From Lenisia limosa (lineage: Eukaryota > Breviatea): DNA of 22,019 nucleotides. The notes below the pieces were generated by a model, which saw nothing but the letters and a program-made list of their open reading frames with translations, was not told the origin of the DNA and ran no database searches. Of this stretch, positions 7,027-14,023 are shown piece by piece. The DNA lies in the NCBI GenBank assembly GCA_001655205.1, contig LPNZ01008244.1, positions 1 to 22,019 of the forward strand, read 5' to 3'. A program made the position numbers and the translations under genes. Positions within the stretch are counted from its first letter, which is position 1. Each line of letters starts with the position of its first letter.

Positions 7027-10000
7027 TTATGTTTTCAGGTTATCTCTAATTTTTTGGATCATTCTCTCTCTGCCCTCTTCAATTCCACACTTCTTATACA
7101 ACACCTCAAGTACCCTTGTGACATGCTTACTCTTACACCTCAGCATACATTTATTTTTGTTGTCAGAAATATTTATCTTGTTTAACAGTTCAGCCACCTC
7201 GTCAACAGCCTCGTATTCAATAATAGGAGCCTTAAACTTTTTTGCTTTAATGGCCATGCGTACATTCACACACTCCAAGTCATTTAAGTCTTTCATAATT
7301 TTTATGTACTTCTTTTCAAATACGTTTTCTACCATAGCAGCACTGAAGTAGTACACTCTACTTAAATAATGAATAGAGTGACAGTTTTCAAACTTCTTAA
7401 GCTTGGACTGCCTACCAGTCTTGTGAAACTGTAGTCTCTTCTCTAGTTTAAGTAAGTCTTCTTGACATGTGTCATCTAGTGATACACACTTACCTAAGTA
7501 TTTCTTTAAGTCAATCGTGCTAGTAGTGTCTCCATACATATCGTTCTCATTTGAAACATACTTAGTGCTACCAACATAGCAAGAGATCTCATCTTCATCA
7601 TTCATTTCGTATATAAGGGCTACTCTAATTCTACGAGGCTTTAATTCAACCATCCCTTCATAGTTGTAAGGCTCAAAGACAATGTCTTTAACATTTTCGT
7701 AGTCAACAATATTTACTTGGCTAATGTCTCTACACCTACTCAAGGCAACATAGAGTGCGTTTTTAGTGAAATATGGTTTCTTATTCCTTAACTCCACATG
7801 CACATTATAGTCACCTTCAATAGTACTACCTTGAACCTTGTGAGCTGTGATTGCGTAGGCCTTATCAAAGAACTCTGCAAACTCTGCTTCAGTTACCAAT
7901 ACGTTGTGGTCCAACTCCACTCGATCGTCTTGTACACCAGTGACAGTATAAATTTTCGAGTTCCAAATTTCTTTCTTACCTCTGTTAACCTTACCAATGT
8001 ATTCTTCTCCCACAATACTACCAGTGAAGCTGTTATTAATACTGTGCCTCAAACTATTGGTGTAGACAATATTTTTCTTGCACTTGGCCTTAGCTGTTGT
8101 ATTGAACCCAGTGATATCACTCAGAGTAATAGTCTCACTTGCTGTAATCTTGTTCATAACTTCCAACGTACTGGGAGTATATCTGTTAGCATTTTCAATG
8201 TAGCTAAGTTTAATTAAATTTTTCATTTCTTGTTTCATCACATTATTATTCTCATAGTCATATGTCTGAACACTAACTGGAGGTAGTTGATTCATATCTC
8301 CAAACATAATCATTCGTTTGTTCATATTCATAAGGCGACACATGGCGATCACACTTACACTACTGATTTCGTCAAGAAGAATTGTCTCGTAGTGGGCAAC
8401 ATTACTTTTGAAGAAGCTCTCAAGTGTATAGCTGTTATCACACCCTAGTTTCTTAAGGTTTTGAACAACGTAGTTAGTTGATGATACAACACAACAGTTC
8501 TCTGTCTCACCATATACTTTGGTAAGCAGTGTTGTTTTACCACATCCAGCTCCGCCCAATACCATACAGTTTTCATTGTTACCAGGCAATTCAGTTACAA
8601 TATTCCACTGACTAAGTGTACATTCGATATCACGCCTTGGGTAGTCAGTACAAAGCAGTCTCTTCAAGTCCATAGGTTTATCCTTGTTGAGACGCAACCT
8701 ATCTGAGTTCCTCGAAGCAAACCTCTCAAGTTTCTTGGAGCATTCTTCAAAGTAAATGGCGTCTGTTCTCACAGCTACTACCTCTTCGGGACATACATTA
8801 GCAATTTGAATTAAGTTAATGAAGTTGGAATGGATAATTTGTCTGAAGATACTGCAGTTATCACTCACTTTACGCGACCTACTTGTGGATTTCACAAAAT
8901 ATAAGTCACCAACCTTCTTCACCTTACTAAACATATTTTTCTCCATGAGGTCACGATACTCCAAGAAGTCAACCAAGTTACTGTCTGTACTGGTGTACGA
9001 GTTATTTGTTGCTGTATATTTTTTGTGAAGTGTACCAATGAAGCAGTTTGGCATATTTTTATTGTCCCCTAGTTCATACTTAATGTAGTCGAGCATTAAC
9101 TTAAAGGTATCACCCTTCAGGAATGAATAGGCTTGGATTCTCGCCGTAATTGCCAAGTCCAACTTAAGTGTCTTCAACACGTACTCAATAAAGATATAGT
9201 TATAAACTCCGGGCTTAAATGGAATATGGTTGATAGTGAATTGTTCAGCCACAAAGTACTCTCCACAAACAATATCGTCTGTTGGGTTGTATGTGTAAGG
9301 CTGGAAACTATCCAAGTTGGTATATACTGGGAAATTATTTGTGTTGCTGTGTAAAATATTCCTATAGCACCTCTTCAAGTCAATTTCATAACATTCAGGT
9401 ACAGGCATCTCTTCATCATCTTCATTATATTCTTGATCTGGAGTTTTTACTACACCAGTTATGGGACCAACAAAATTGTTATCAAAAATATTTCTTGTTC
9501 CCTCGTTATAGTACGACACAGGAATTTCACCCACCATACAGTCACACAATTTACGAGCCACTGATGAGTAGGTCATGTGATCGTCTCTAAACTGTTCGAA
9601 GGGAAACTTGGTCCTAATCTTTTTAGTATAGCTTAAGGGACACAGGCTAAACGAGTCAAGGCGTTCAATTAACATGGGACATTCTTTATTGGGATAAACC
9701 ATTAGAGACACTTCCATCCGTGAGTCAAAGTCCAAACTATTAATTTGAGTTCCTGTTGTTTCGTGAATAGCAGCAACAATTGGTTCAAGAGGATTTTTAA
9801 TAATAATTCTTCTGTAACCTTTCGTGTAGTAGTCCATCATTTCCTTTTCAGAAAAGCCATAGACATCTTCACTACTGAGGTCCAGTGTTTTAGGGTTTAA
9901 GTCTTGAATTTCAATCATTCTGTCCTTGCCAGCCAGTGTGCGTATGTCGCCATTACCATACAATATTTGCTGAATAACGTCTACGTCAGTAATGAGGTCG

Positions 10001-11187
10001 ACATGGTTGTTGTTCACATATATACAAATTACGTTGTCAGTTTTTTGGGACTTGTCATGTTTGTTGTACCGAACTAGTACCTTCTTGTCAGGTCCAACTA
10101 CATAGGCCGTAACACTCGGATACCTGTCAGTCCAAACATCTAGGTCCCCAATAGAATAATTACAGTCCTTACCAACAACCTTGTTGAAGTCATTAAAGAA
10201 TTCAGGTTTACTCATTGTTTTGAAGGGAGATCGGAACTTACACTTATCCCATAATATGGTAACTAAGCACTTGCCGTCCTCACTTGGAACATAGTAGTTT
10301 AAAAATTCCTGTTTCAAGACTTCTTGACCAATCAGTAAAGCATTAATATTGATTTTGTTAATGGGATGAATATTTAAAACTTCAATGAGTTCTACTTTGC
10401 CTCCACTATCAATGAATCCATCCTCTCTGTCAAGTTCCTTCTGGACTGCAAACTGTAACTTAACGTTTTCAATCCCTGTATCCATGTCTTTTGGCACAAA
10501 GAATTGTTCTACTGACTGCCATCTCGTCTTAGTGGTACCCAAACGATCTTCACCTCCGTCCTCTGGTTTAAATTCATAAAGCACAGTGACTCTGTAGAGA
10601 TTATGGGTCTCAAACTTAGCTACATTATCAATGATTCTTGTTAATTCAGCAGGAGTAAACTTCTGGAGATTTACAACGCCTAAGGTATCATAGTTGTCCT
10701 CCAAAAGCTGTGTGATACGCGATAAGTCATTGGTTCTTACACCTCTGGTAGCTCCTAAGTTTTTAGTGTAATCACTCTTCTTAGTAGCAGCTCTAGTCTT
10801 ACGCAGTTTATCAACAGCATTCTTAACGTTCTTGACGGTTTTATTGTTCAAGACAATATTGTTATCCTTAGCGTATTGCTGGTACTTGTAGTCATTGGTT
10901 GTCTTATCAATTGGATCAGCCCTAGCCCTTCTTGTACCCTTTAATATATTTGTAAAGTCAGGAGCAGTGTTAGCTCTCTGTTTTTGTTTCTCTTCAATAG
11001 CTTTCATTTGTTCCACTATAGCTAAATATTCTCTCTGACTAATCTTATGGCTAGTCGTATTGTTTGAATACTTGTTGTTATAGAGATCAATGTTGGCTTC
11101 TTTAATTTTGTTTTTTTTGTAGGCAGTTACTCCCTCAGAGGGGTCAATAACCTTTTTACCGTACCTGTGCAATTGGGTGTTTTTCAT
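7027..11187 (-). CDS. Replication protein: PolB-like polymerase, SF1 helicase and GIY-YIG-like nuclease fusion
   Basis: This 1386-aa protein combines three enzymatic regions. (1) Family B DNA polymerase palm, about 595-815: motif A EIDLKRCY (D603, steric-gate Y608), motif B K710-x3-N714-x3-G718 (KNMPNCFIG) and motif C RTDAIYF (D809). The catalytic Asp pair is kept, but the first Asp of the usual DTD is Arg807. (2) Superfamily 1 helicase, Pif1/RecD-like, about 855-1165: Walker A GGAGCGKTT (878-886), motif II LLDEISS (937-943), motif III GDMNQLPP (963-970), motif V TAHKVQGST (1114-1122) and motif VI VALSRCRD (1147-1154). (3) GIY-YIG-like domain, about 1188-1315: IYEMN, then CYVGST (1203-1208), a downstream Glu in VENVFEKKYI (E1287 or E1291) and N1308. 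The N-terminal 590 residues are unrecognised; I see no clear 3'-5' exonuclease motifs, and a terminal-protein-like or primase role is possible but unsupported. The order suggests coupled unwinding and synthesis of the element genome. It sits upstream of the integrase. Confidence 0.9.
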   Translation of the reverse strand: MKNTQLHRYGKKVIDPSEGVTAYKKNKIKEANIDLYNNKYSNNTTSHKISQREYLAIVEQMKAIEEKQKQRANTAPDFTNILKGTRRARADPIDKTTNDYKYQQYAKDNNIVLNNKTVKNVKNAVDKLRKTRAATKKSDYTKNLGATRGVRTNDLSRITQLLEDNYDTLGVVNLQKFTPAELTRIIDNVAKFETHNLYRVTVLYEFKPEDGGEDRLGTTKTRWQSVEQFFVPKDMDTGIENVKLQFAVQKELDREDGFIDSGGKVELIEVLNIHPINKININALLIGQEVLKQEFLNYYVPSEDGKCLVTILWDKCKFRSPFKTMSKPEFFNDFNKVVGKDCNYSIGDLDVWTDRYPSVTAYVVGPDKKVLVRYNKHDKSQKTDNVICIYVNNNHVDLITDVDVIQQILYGNGDIRTLAGKDRMIEIQDLNPKTLDLSSEDVYGFSEKEMMDYYTKGYRRIIIKNPLEPIVAAIHETTGTQINSLDFDSRMEVSLMVYPNKECPMLIERLDSFSLCPLSYTKKIRTKFPFEQFRDDHMTYSSVARKLCDCMVGEIPVSYYNEGTRNIFDNNFVGPITGVVKTPDQEYNEDDEEMPVPECYEIDLKRCYRNILHSNTNNFPVYTNLDSFQPYTYNPTDDIVCGEYFVAEQFTINHIPFKPGVYNYIFIEYVLKTLKLDLAITARIQAYSFLKGDTFKLMLDYIKYELGDNKNMPNCFIGTLHKKYTATNNSYTSTDSNLVDFLEYRDLMEKNMFSKVKKVGDLYFVKSTSRSRKVSDNCSIFRQIIHSNFINLIQIANVCPEEVVAVRTDAIYFEECSKKLERFASRNSDRLRLNKDKPMDLKRLLCTDYPRRDIECTLSQWNIVTELPGNNENCMVLGGAGCGKTTLLTKVYGETENCCVVSSTNYVVQNLKKLGCDNSYTLESFFKSNVAHYETILLDEISSVSVIAMCRLMNMNKRMIMFGDMNQLPPVSVQTYDYENNNVMKQEMKNLIKLSYIENANRYTPSTLEVMNKITASETITLSDITGFNTTAKAKCKKNIVYTNSLRHSINNSFTGSIVGEEYIGKVNRGKKEIWNSKIYTVTGVQDDRVELDHNVLVTEAEFAEFFDKAYAITAHKVQGSTIEGDYNVHVELRNKKPYFTKNALYVALSRCRDISQVNIVDYENVKDIVFEPYNYEGMVELKPRRIRVALIYEMNDEDEISCYVGSTKYVSNENDMYGDTTSTIDLKKYLGKCVSLDDTCQEDLLKLEKRLQFHKTGRQSKLKKFENCHSIHYLSRVYYFSAAMVENVFEKKYIKIMKDLNDLECVNVRMAIKAKKFKAPIIEYEAVDEVAELLNKINISDNKNKCMLRCKSKHVTRVLEVLYKKCGIEEGRERMIQKIRDNLKT

Positions 11188-11240
11188 GTTGCTTCTAATT
11201 TATGGAAAAAAAAATAATTATTTTAGTTTTGAAAACAATG

Positions 11241-11567
11241 TCATTTTTTGCAACTAGCACAAAGCTTACATGGTCGACCATATTTCTTCTTAATTATTGT
11301 GTCACCGCACTTTGCACATTTGTTCAGTTTAGCGACTTCTTTGTCGTATACTTCTTGGCAGTCCTTGATGTTATGAAATTTTCGCATGTGTGTTTTATAT
11401 GTTTCTTTTGTTTTATAGTCCTTATCACAAACGTGACAGGTGTATGGTTTTACCACTTGTGGTTTACATTTTCCTGTTTCAGCAGATTTAGCAGTGTGAT
11501 AAAAGTACGCTGATCGAGAGAAGGGTTCGTTACAATCGGGGCAGTTTTTGTAAAATGGTTTTGTCAT
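11241..11567 (-). CDS. Small zinc-finger protein, 108 aa
   Basis: This is a Cys/His-rich basic protein with a clear C2H2 finger at C44-x2-C47...H60-x4-H65 (TCHVCDKDY, then HMRKFH). It has a CPDC knuckle near the N terminus (C9, C12, possibly completed by H24 and C34). A C-terminal module has CAKC (C84, C87) and CKLCASC (C100, C103, C106). Three zinc sites in 108 residues suggest a compact nucleic-acid-binding protein, probably a transcription or replication accessory factor. It lies just upstream of the polymerase-helicase gene on the same strand with a gap of about 53 bp, and is divergent from the 152-aa gene. The specific function is unknown. Confidence 0.85.
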   Translation of the reverse strand: MTKPFYKNCPDCNEPFSRSAYFYHTAKSAETGKCKPQVVKPYTCHVCDKDYKTKETYKTHMRKFHNIKDCQEVYDKEVAKLNKCAKCGDTIIKKKYGRPCKLCASCKK

Positions 11568-11604
11568 GCTTTTAAGATTTTTTAATTTTAAAAAATGATA
11601 TTTT

Positions 11605-11620
11605 AAAAATATATTTTTTT
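11605..11620. promoter_or_regulatory. AT palindrome in the divergent promoter region
   Basis: AAAAATATATTTTTTT lies in the 97-bp gap between the divergent zinc-finger (-) and 152-aa (+) genes. Here no transcript ends nearby, so a promoter role for both genes is the simplest reading. Confidence 0.5.
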
Positions 11621-11664
11621 CGGAACTTATTTTTTAAATATATTTTGTATAAAAAACAGAAGAC

Positions 11665-12123
11665 ATGTCATTCCTAGACTTCGTAAAGAACGGTAGTGCC
11701 GCTACTACTACCACCAATGCTACTAAAATCCCAAATTATGAGGATTGCGTTAAACCTAATGAAACATACTGCTTGCACAACTACACCAAAACTAAGAACA
11801 GTAATGGAAATTATTATATGATCTTAAATTATTCCAAGGACGGTATTAAAGACAATGCTGAAGCTATGTTCGCTCATCCCTGTATGTTCAGAGAAGTAAC
11901 TGCAGCATTTAAACATAAATCAACTGCCTTAGAAGAGAATTATAAAAATGCCTTTGTGTACTTCAAGTATATTGGTAAAACAAAGAAACTACTTAAGTAT
12001 GTTATCAGATGTGAAAAGGGTGAACAATGTGCTCCGAGTTTTGGACTAGTCGATGTCGGAGATAGTGATAGTGATAGTGATGAACAACCCGAATATACTA
12101 AGTGTAGCGATAGTGATGATTAA
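11665..12123 (+). CDS. Acidic-tailed protein, 152 aa (possible ssDNA-binding protein)
   Basis: The protein has a Thr/Asn-rich N-terminal segment, a compact core of about 30-125 with alternating hydrophobic strands (YYMILNYSK, FVYFKYIGK, KLLKYVIRCE), and a strongly acidic tail ending DSDSDSDEQ...CSDSDD. A small beta-rich core plus an acidic C-terminal tail is the layout of many single-stranded DNA-binding proteins, where the tail recruits replication partners. That is an analogy from layout, not a recognised family match. The gene faces away from the zinc-finger and polymerase-helicase genes and could be co-expressed with them from the shared divergent region. It converges on the 134-aa gene. 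Overall family unknown. Confidence 0.8.
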   Translation: MSFLDFVKNGSAATTTTNATKIPNYEDCVKPNETYCLHNYTKTKNSNGNYYMILNYSKDGIKDNAEAMFAHPCMFREVTAAFKHKSTALEENYKNAFVYFKYIGKTKKLLKYVIRCEKGEQCAPSFGLVDVGDSDSDSDEQPEYTKCSDSDD

Positions 12124-12125
12124 AT

Positions 12126-12142
12126 AAAAAAATATTTTTTTT
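12126..12142. terminator. AT palindrome downstream of the 152-aa gene, between convergent genes
   Basis: AAAAAAATATTTTTTTT begins three bases after the TAA of the 152-aa gene. Two genes converge here, so no promoter is expected. That favours a 3'-end or termination role, possibly used from both strands. A second A/T block follows at about 12176-12194. Confidence 0.45.
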
Positions 12143-12194
12143 GGACTCCACTAAAGTTGTTTTGGTATATGCCAATAAAAAAAAATTTTTTTTT

Positions 12195-12599
12195 TTACAT
12201 AAATCTTTCAGGTTTGATATACCGAATATTCTTTTTTAAGTAACGATCGCACTGCTTAAGCATACCAGTTACATCTTTGCCATGTATAAACTCGTCATAG
12301 TTATTAGTTCTAGCACTACACTTACCATAGCTACACAGGTCCCAAGACAGATCCCAGAGGTTAATGCAATCACCCTTCCATAAATCCATTTGGGCCATAA
12401 TTTCTTTCATTGAAAAATAATTATTGGACTGCCTACAAAACATGCTAGCAGTTTCATCTGAGTGTAGTACTCTCTTATTAAGGTATGCTCCAAAATTTAC
12501 CAGGAAGCCTTCAGTGTCTTCAAGTAATGCACATGTGTGTCTACGGATAAAATCCATATCTCTTATGTTGTCAATATTAAAATTACAATCGTTCGACAT
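12195..12599 (-). CDS. Orphan protein, 134 aa, Cys/Trp-containing
   Basis: No family is recognised. The protein is small, with eight scattered cysteines and a Trp/Asp-rich stretch in the middle (DLWKGDCINLWDLSWDLC). The C-terminal part is basic (LKQCDRYLKKNIRYIK). There is no signal peptide or membrane segment. The Cys spacing does not form a standard zinc finger. It starts at a clear ATG with an AT-rich leader and follows the ATPase-protease gene on the same strand with a gap of about 63 bp. It might be an accessory virion or host-interaction protein, but this is only position-based. Confidence 0.75.
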   Translation of the reverse strand: MSNDCNFNIDNIRDMDFIRRHTCALLEDTEGFLVNFGAYLNKRVLHSDETASMFCRQSNNYFSMKEIMAQMDLWKGDCINLWDLSWDLCSYGKCSARTNNYDEFIHGKDVTGMLKQCDRYLKKNIRYIKPERFM

Positions 12600-12628
12600 C
12601 TTCTTTTTTTATAGTTTAAAAAAATGAT

Positions 12629-12642
12629 AAAAAATATTTTTT
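12629..12642. promoter_or_regulatory. AT palindrome upstream of the 134-aa gene
   Basis: AAAAAATATTTTTT lies 30-43 bp upstream of the 134-aa start and just downstream of the ATPase-protease stop (both minus strand). It is one of the shared boundary motifs of the element. Confidence 0.5.
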
Positions 12643-12662
12643 AAAAAAGTAACTTTTTTGGA

Positions 12663-13976
12663 CTACTCGATAAACTTGTTAATAGTCTCGATGTTGTGTT
12701 CAGGATTATCTTCCTCGAAGTACTGATACAGATTATAGTACGGTATGGTCTTCAGCATATTGTAAACTGCAATACAGTAGTAGCCACACAGTGCTGTGTC
12801 ATCATTTTGTATTTGAATATCATTTCGAATAATTTGTTTATCCGCAAAATTGTTGGTAATCAGTTCCTCATCAGCTATACTACCGAAACTATCAAAGTAG
12901 AACCACAGCTTACTATTTAGCTTGTAAAGCAGTACCCAGTGTACACCACCAGTTGTGTCTATACCGTCTTTAGTCTTCTTCATGTTACCAGTATTAATGA
13001 TTGCTCCCAGAGTATCTTTTTTGGCAAAGTATTCTTTAATACCTTTTTCATCACTCATAAAGGTTTTTATATTGTACTTCTCCTCTATCTCTCTGTTACT
13101 GAGTGCAGGTGCATCAATACCAATATCTGGTTCTATGTCTTCTTCTTCTTCTCCTTTGTTGCTGTAAATCTGTTCAACATCATATAACTCGTTACGTACT
13201 ATTACGTCCTTGTCAGCTTTTAACCCTTGCTTCATTCGCGGTTCTAATAGAGAGCCAATTAGTTTCCAGTGACCAGCTCTAACACGTGTGTGCTTAATCC
13301 TGTCTTGAGGGAAAAAGGCAATACATGGCTTGTCCTCCTCGTTATCAAAGGCATTGATGATTTCATTTCCAAACTTCACACTACGAACTCTACTCAGCCC
13401 CATGTTTTCTCCGATGAAGGTTGCAACCGCTATTTGGCTGTCATTCATGTGTCCAAACGAATAGAACGCCTTGGCATTTTCCTTGATTTCATTGAAGTCC
13501 ATTCTACCATTCTTCCACTTGTGTACCACAATGGTTGGACTGATATTGAAGTGCCTGCCACTCGTGAACAAGGGAGAGATTTGTTTTATAACATCCTTGT
13601 GTACTATGTCATCAAATATAACTTCATAGCTGATTTCATCTGGATGGTCTTTAGCTGCATCTGCTGCTTTTTTCTTAATAAACTCATAGTCTATACTTGT
13701 TGAGCTTAAGTCAATGATGTCTAATTTAATATTTCTTTCGGTTGCTAGTTCATCCAGTGTTTTTAATATGGGTTGGTCAGTTGAGGTCGTATATACCAAG
13801 TACCCTGTAGACTTCCTGTCTTGAAGAACGTCAAATACTAAATGAAAAGTTTTTCCACTACCTGTTCCTCCAATCATAACTGTACCGAAACAGCCATCTG
13901 GAGTAAATTTAGAGCGATGGACTTTTTGGACTTTGTTTTGATCGTCCAATAATACTTGCTTTTTAGAAATTGTCAT
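12663..13976 (-). CDS. Packaging ATPase fused to adenain/Ulp1-like maturation cysteine protease
   Basis: This single 437-aa open frame holds two Polinton hallmark proteins that are usually separate. Residues about 1-250 are an FtsK/HerA-type genome-packaging ATPase with Walker A GGTGSGKT (36-43) and Walker B VIFDD (119-123). A linker of about 255-300 is acidic (GEEEEDIEPD). Residues about 300-437 are an adenain/Ulp1-type cysteine protease: H346 in GVHWVLLYK, D362 in FYFDSFG, the oxyanion Gln probably Q390, and nucleophile C397 in ALCGYYC, with the usual seven-residue Gln-to-Cys spacing. All catalytic residues are present in both halves. The length equals one ATPase plus one protease, and no stop, frameshift or intron border is seen at the junction. 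It would pump DNA into the capsid and process virion proteins, perhaps after self-cleavage. It diverges from the 586-aa gene across 47 bp. Confidence 0.93.
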   Translation of the reverse strand: MTISKKQVLLDDQNKVQKVHRSKFTPDGCFGTVMIGGTGSGKTFHLVFDVLQDRKSTGYLVYTTSTDQPILKTLDELATERNIKLDIIDLSSTSIDYEFIKKKAADAAKDHPDEISYEVIFDDIVHKDVIKQISPLFTSGRHFNISPTIVVHKWKNGRMDFNEIKENAKAFYSFGHMNDSQIAVATFIGENMGLSRVRSVKFGNEIINAFDNEEDKPCIAFFPQDRIKHTRVRAGHWKLIGSLLEPRMKQGLKADKDVIVRNELYDVEQIYSNKGEEEEDIEPDIGIDAPALSNREIEEKYNIKTFMSDEKGIKEYFAKKDTLGAIINTGNMKKTKDGIDTTGGVHWVLLYKLNSKLWFYFDSFGSIADEELITNNFADKQIIRNDIQIQNDDTALCGYYCIAVYNMLKTIPYYNLYQYFEEDNPEHNIETINKFIE

Positions 13977-14023
13977 TTTGTAGAAAATAATTTTATAAAT
14001 ATAATTTACAAAAAGAGTAAAAA
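13977..14023. promoter_or_regulatory. Short divergent promoter region
   Basis: This 47-bp AT-rich gap separates the start codons of the ATPase-protease (-) and the 586-aa protein (+). Both promoters must lie here or overlap the coding ends. It contains ATAATTTTATAAATATAAT, which could act in either direction. Confidence 0.5.

Noticed and set aside
6959-7351. A plus-strand 130-codon frame rich in Phe, Ile and Leu that could look like a membrane protein
   Set aside because: It is the antisense of the integrase start and the replicase C terminus; the hydrophobic look comes from reverse-complemented AT-rich codons.
7798-9590. Several plus-strand reading frames of 69-139 codons
   Set aside because: They lie opposite the 1386-aa replication protein, which has strong motifs throughout this region, and have no motifs of their own.
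11600-11660. A/T runs at gene ends read as poly(A) tails of retrotransposed genes
   Set aside because: They occur in palindromic A-T form on both sides of genes and in convergent gaps, without target duplications around each gene.
12663-13976. Reading the ATPase-protease as two separate genes
   Set aside because: There is no stop or intergenic gap at the junction, the frame is continuous, and no AT boundary motif is evident between the two domains, although such motifs mark many other gene borders in the element.
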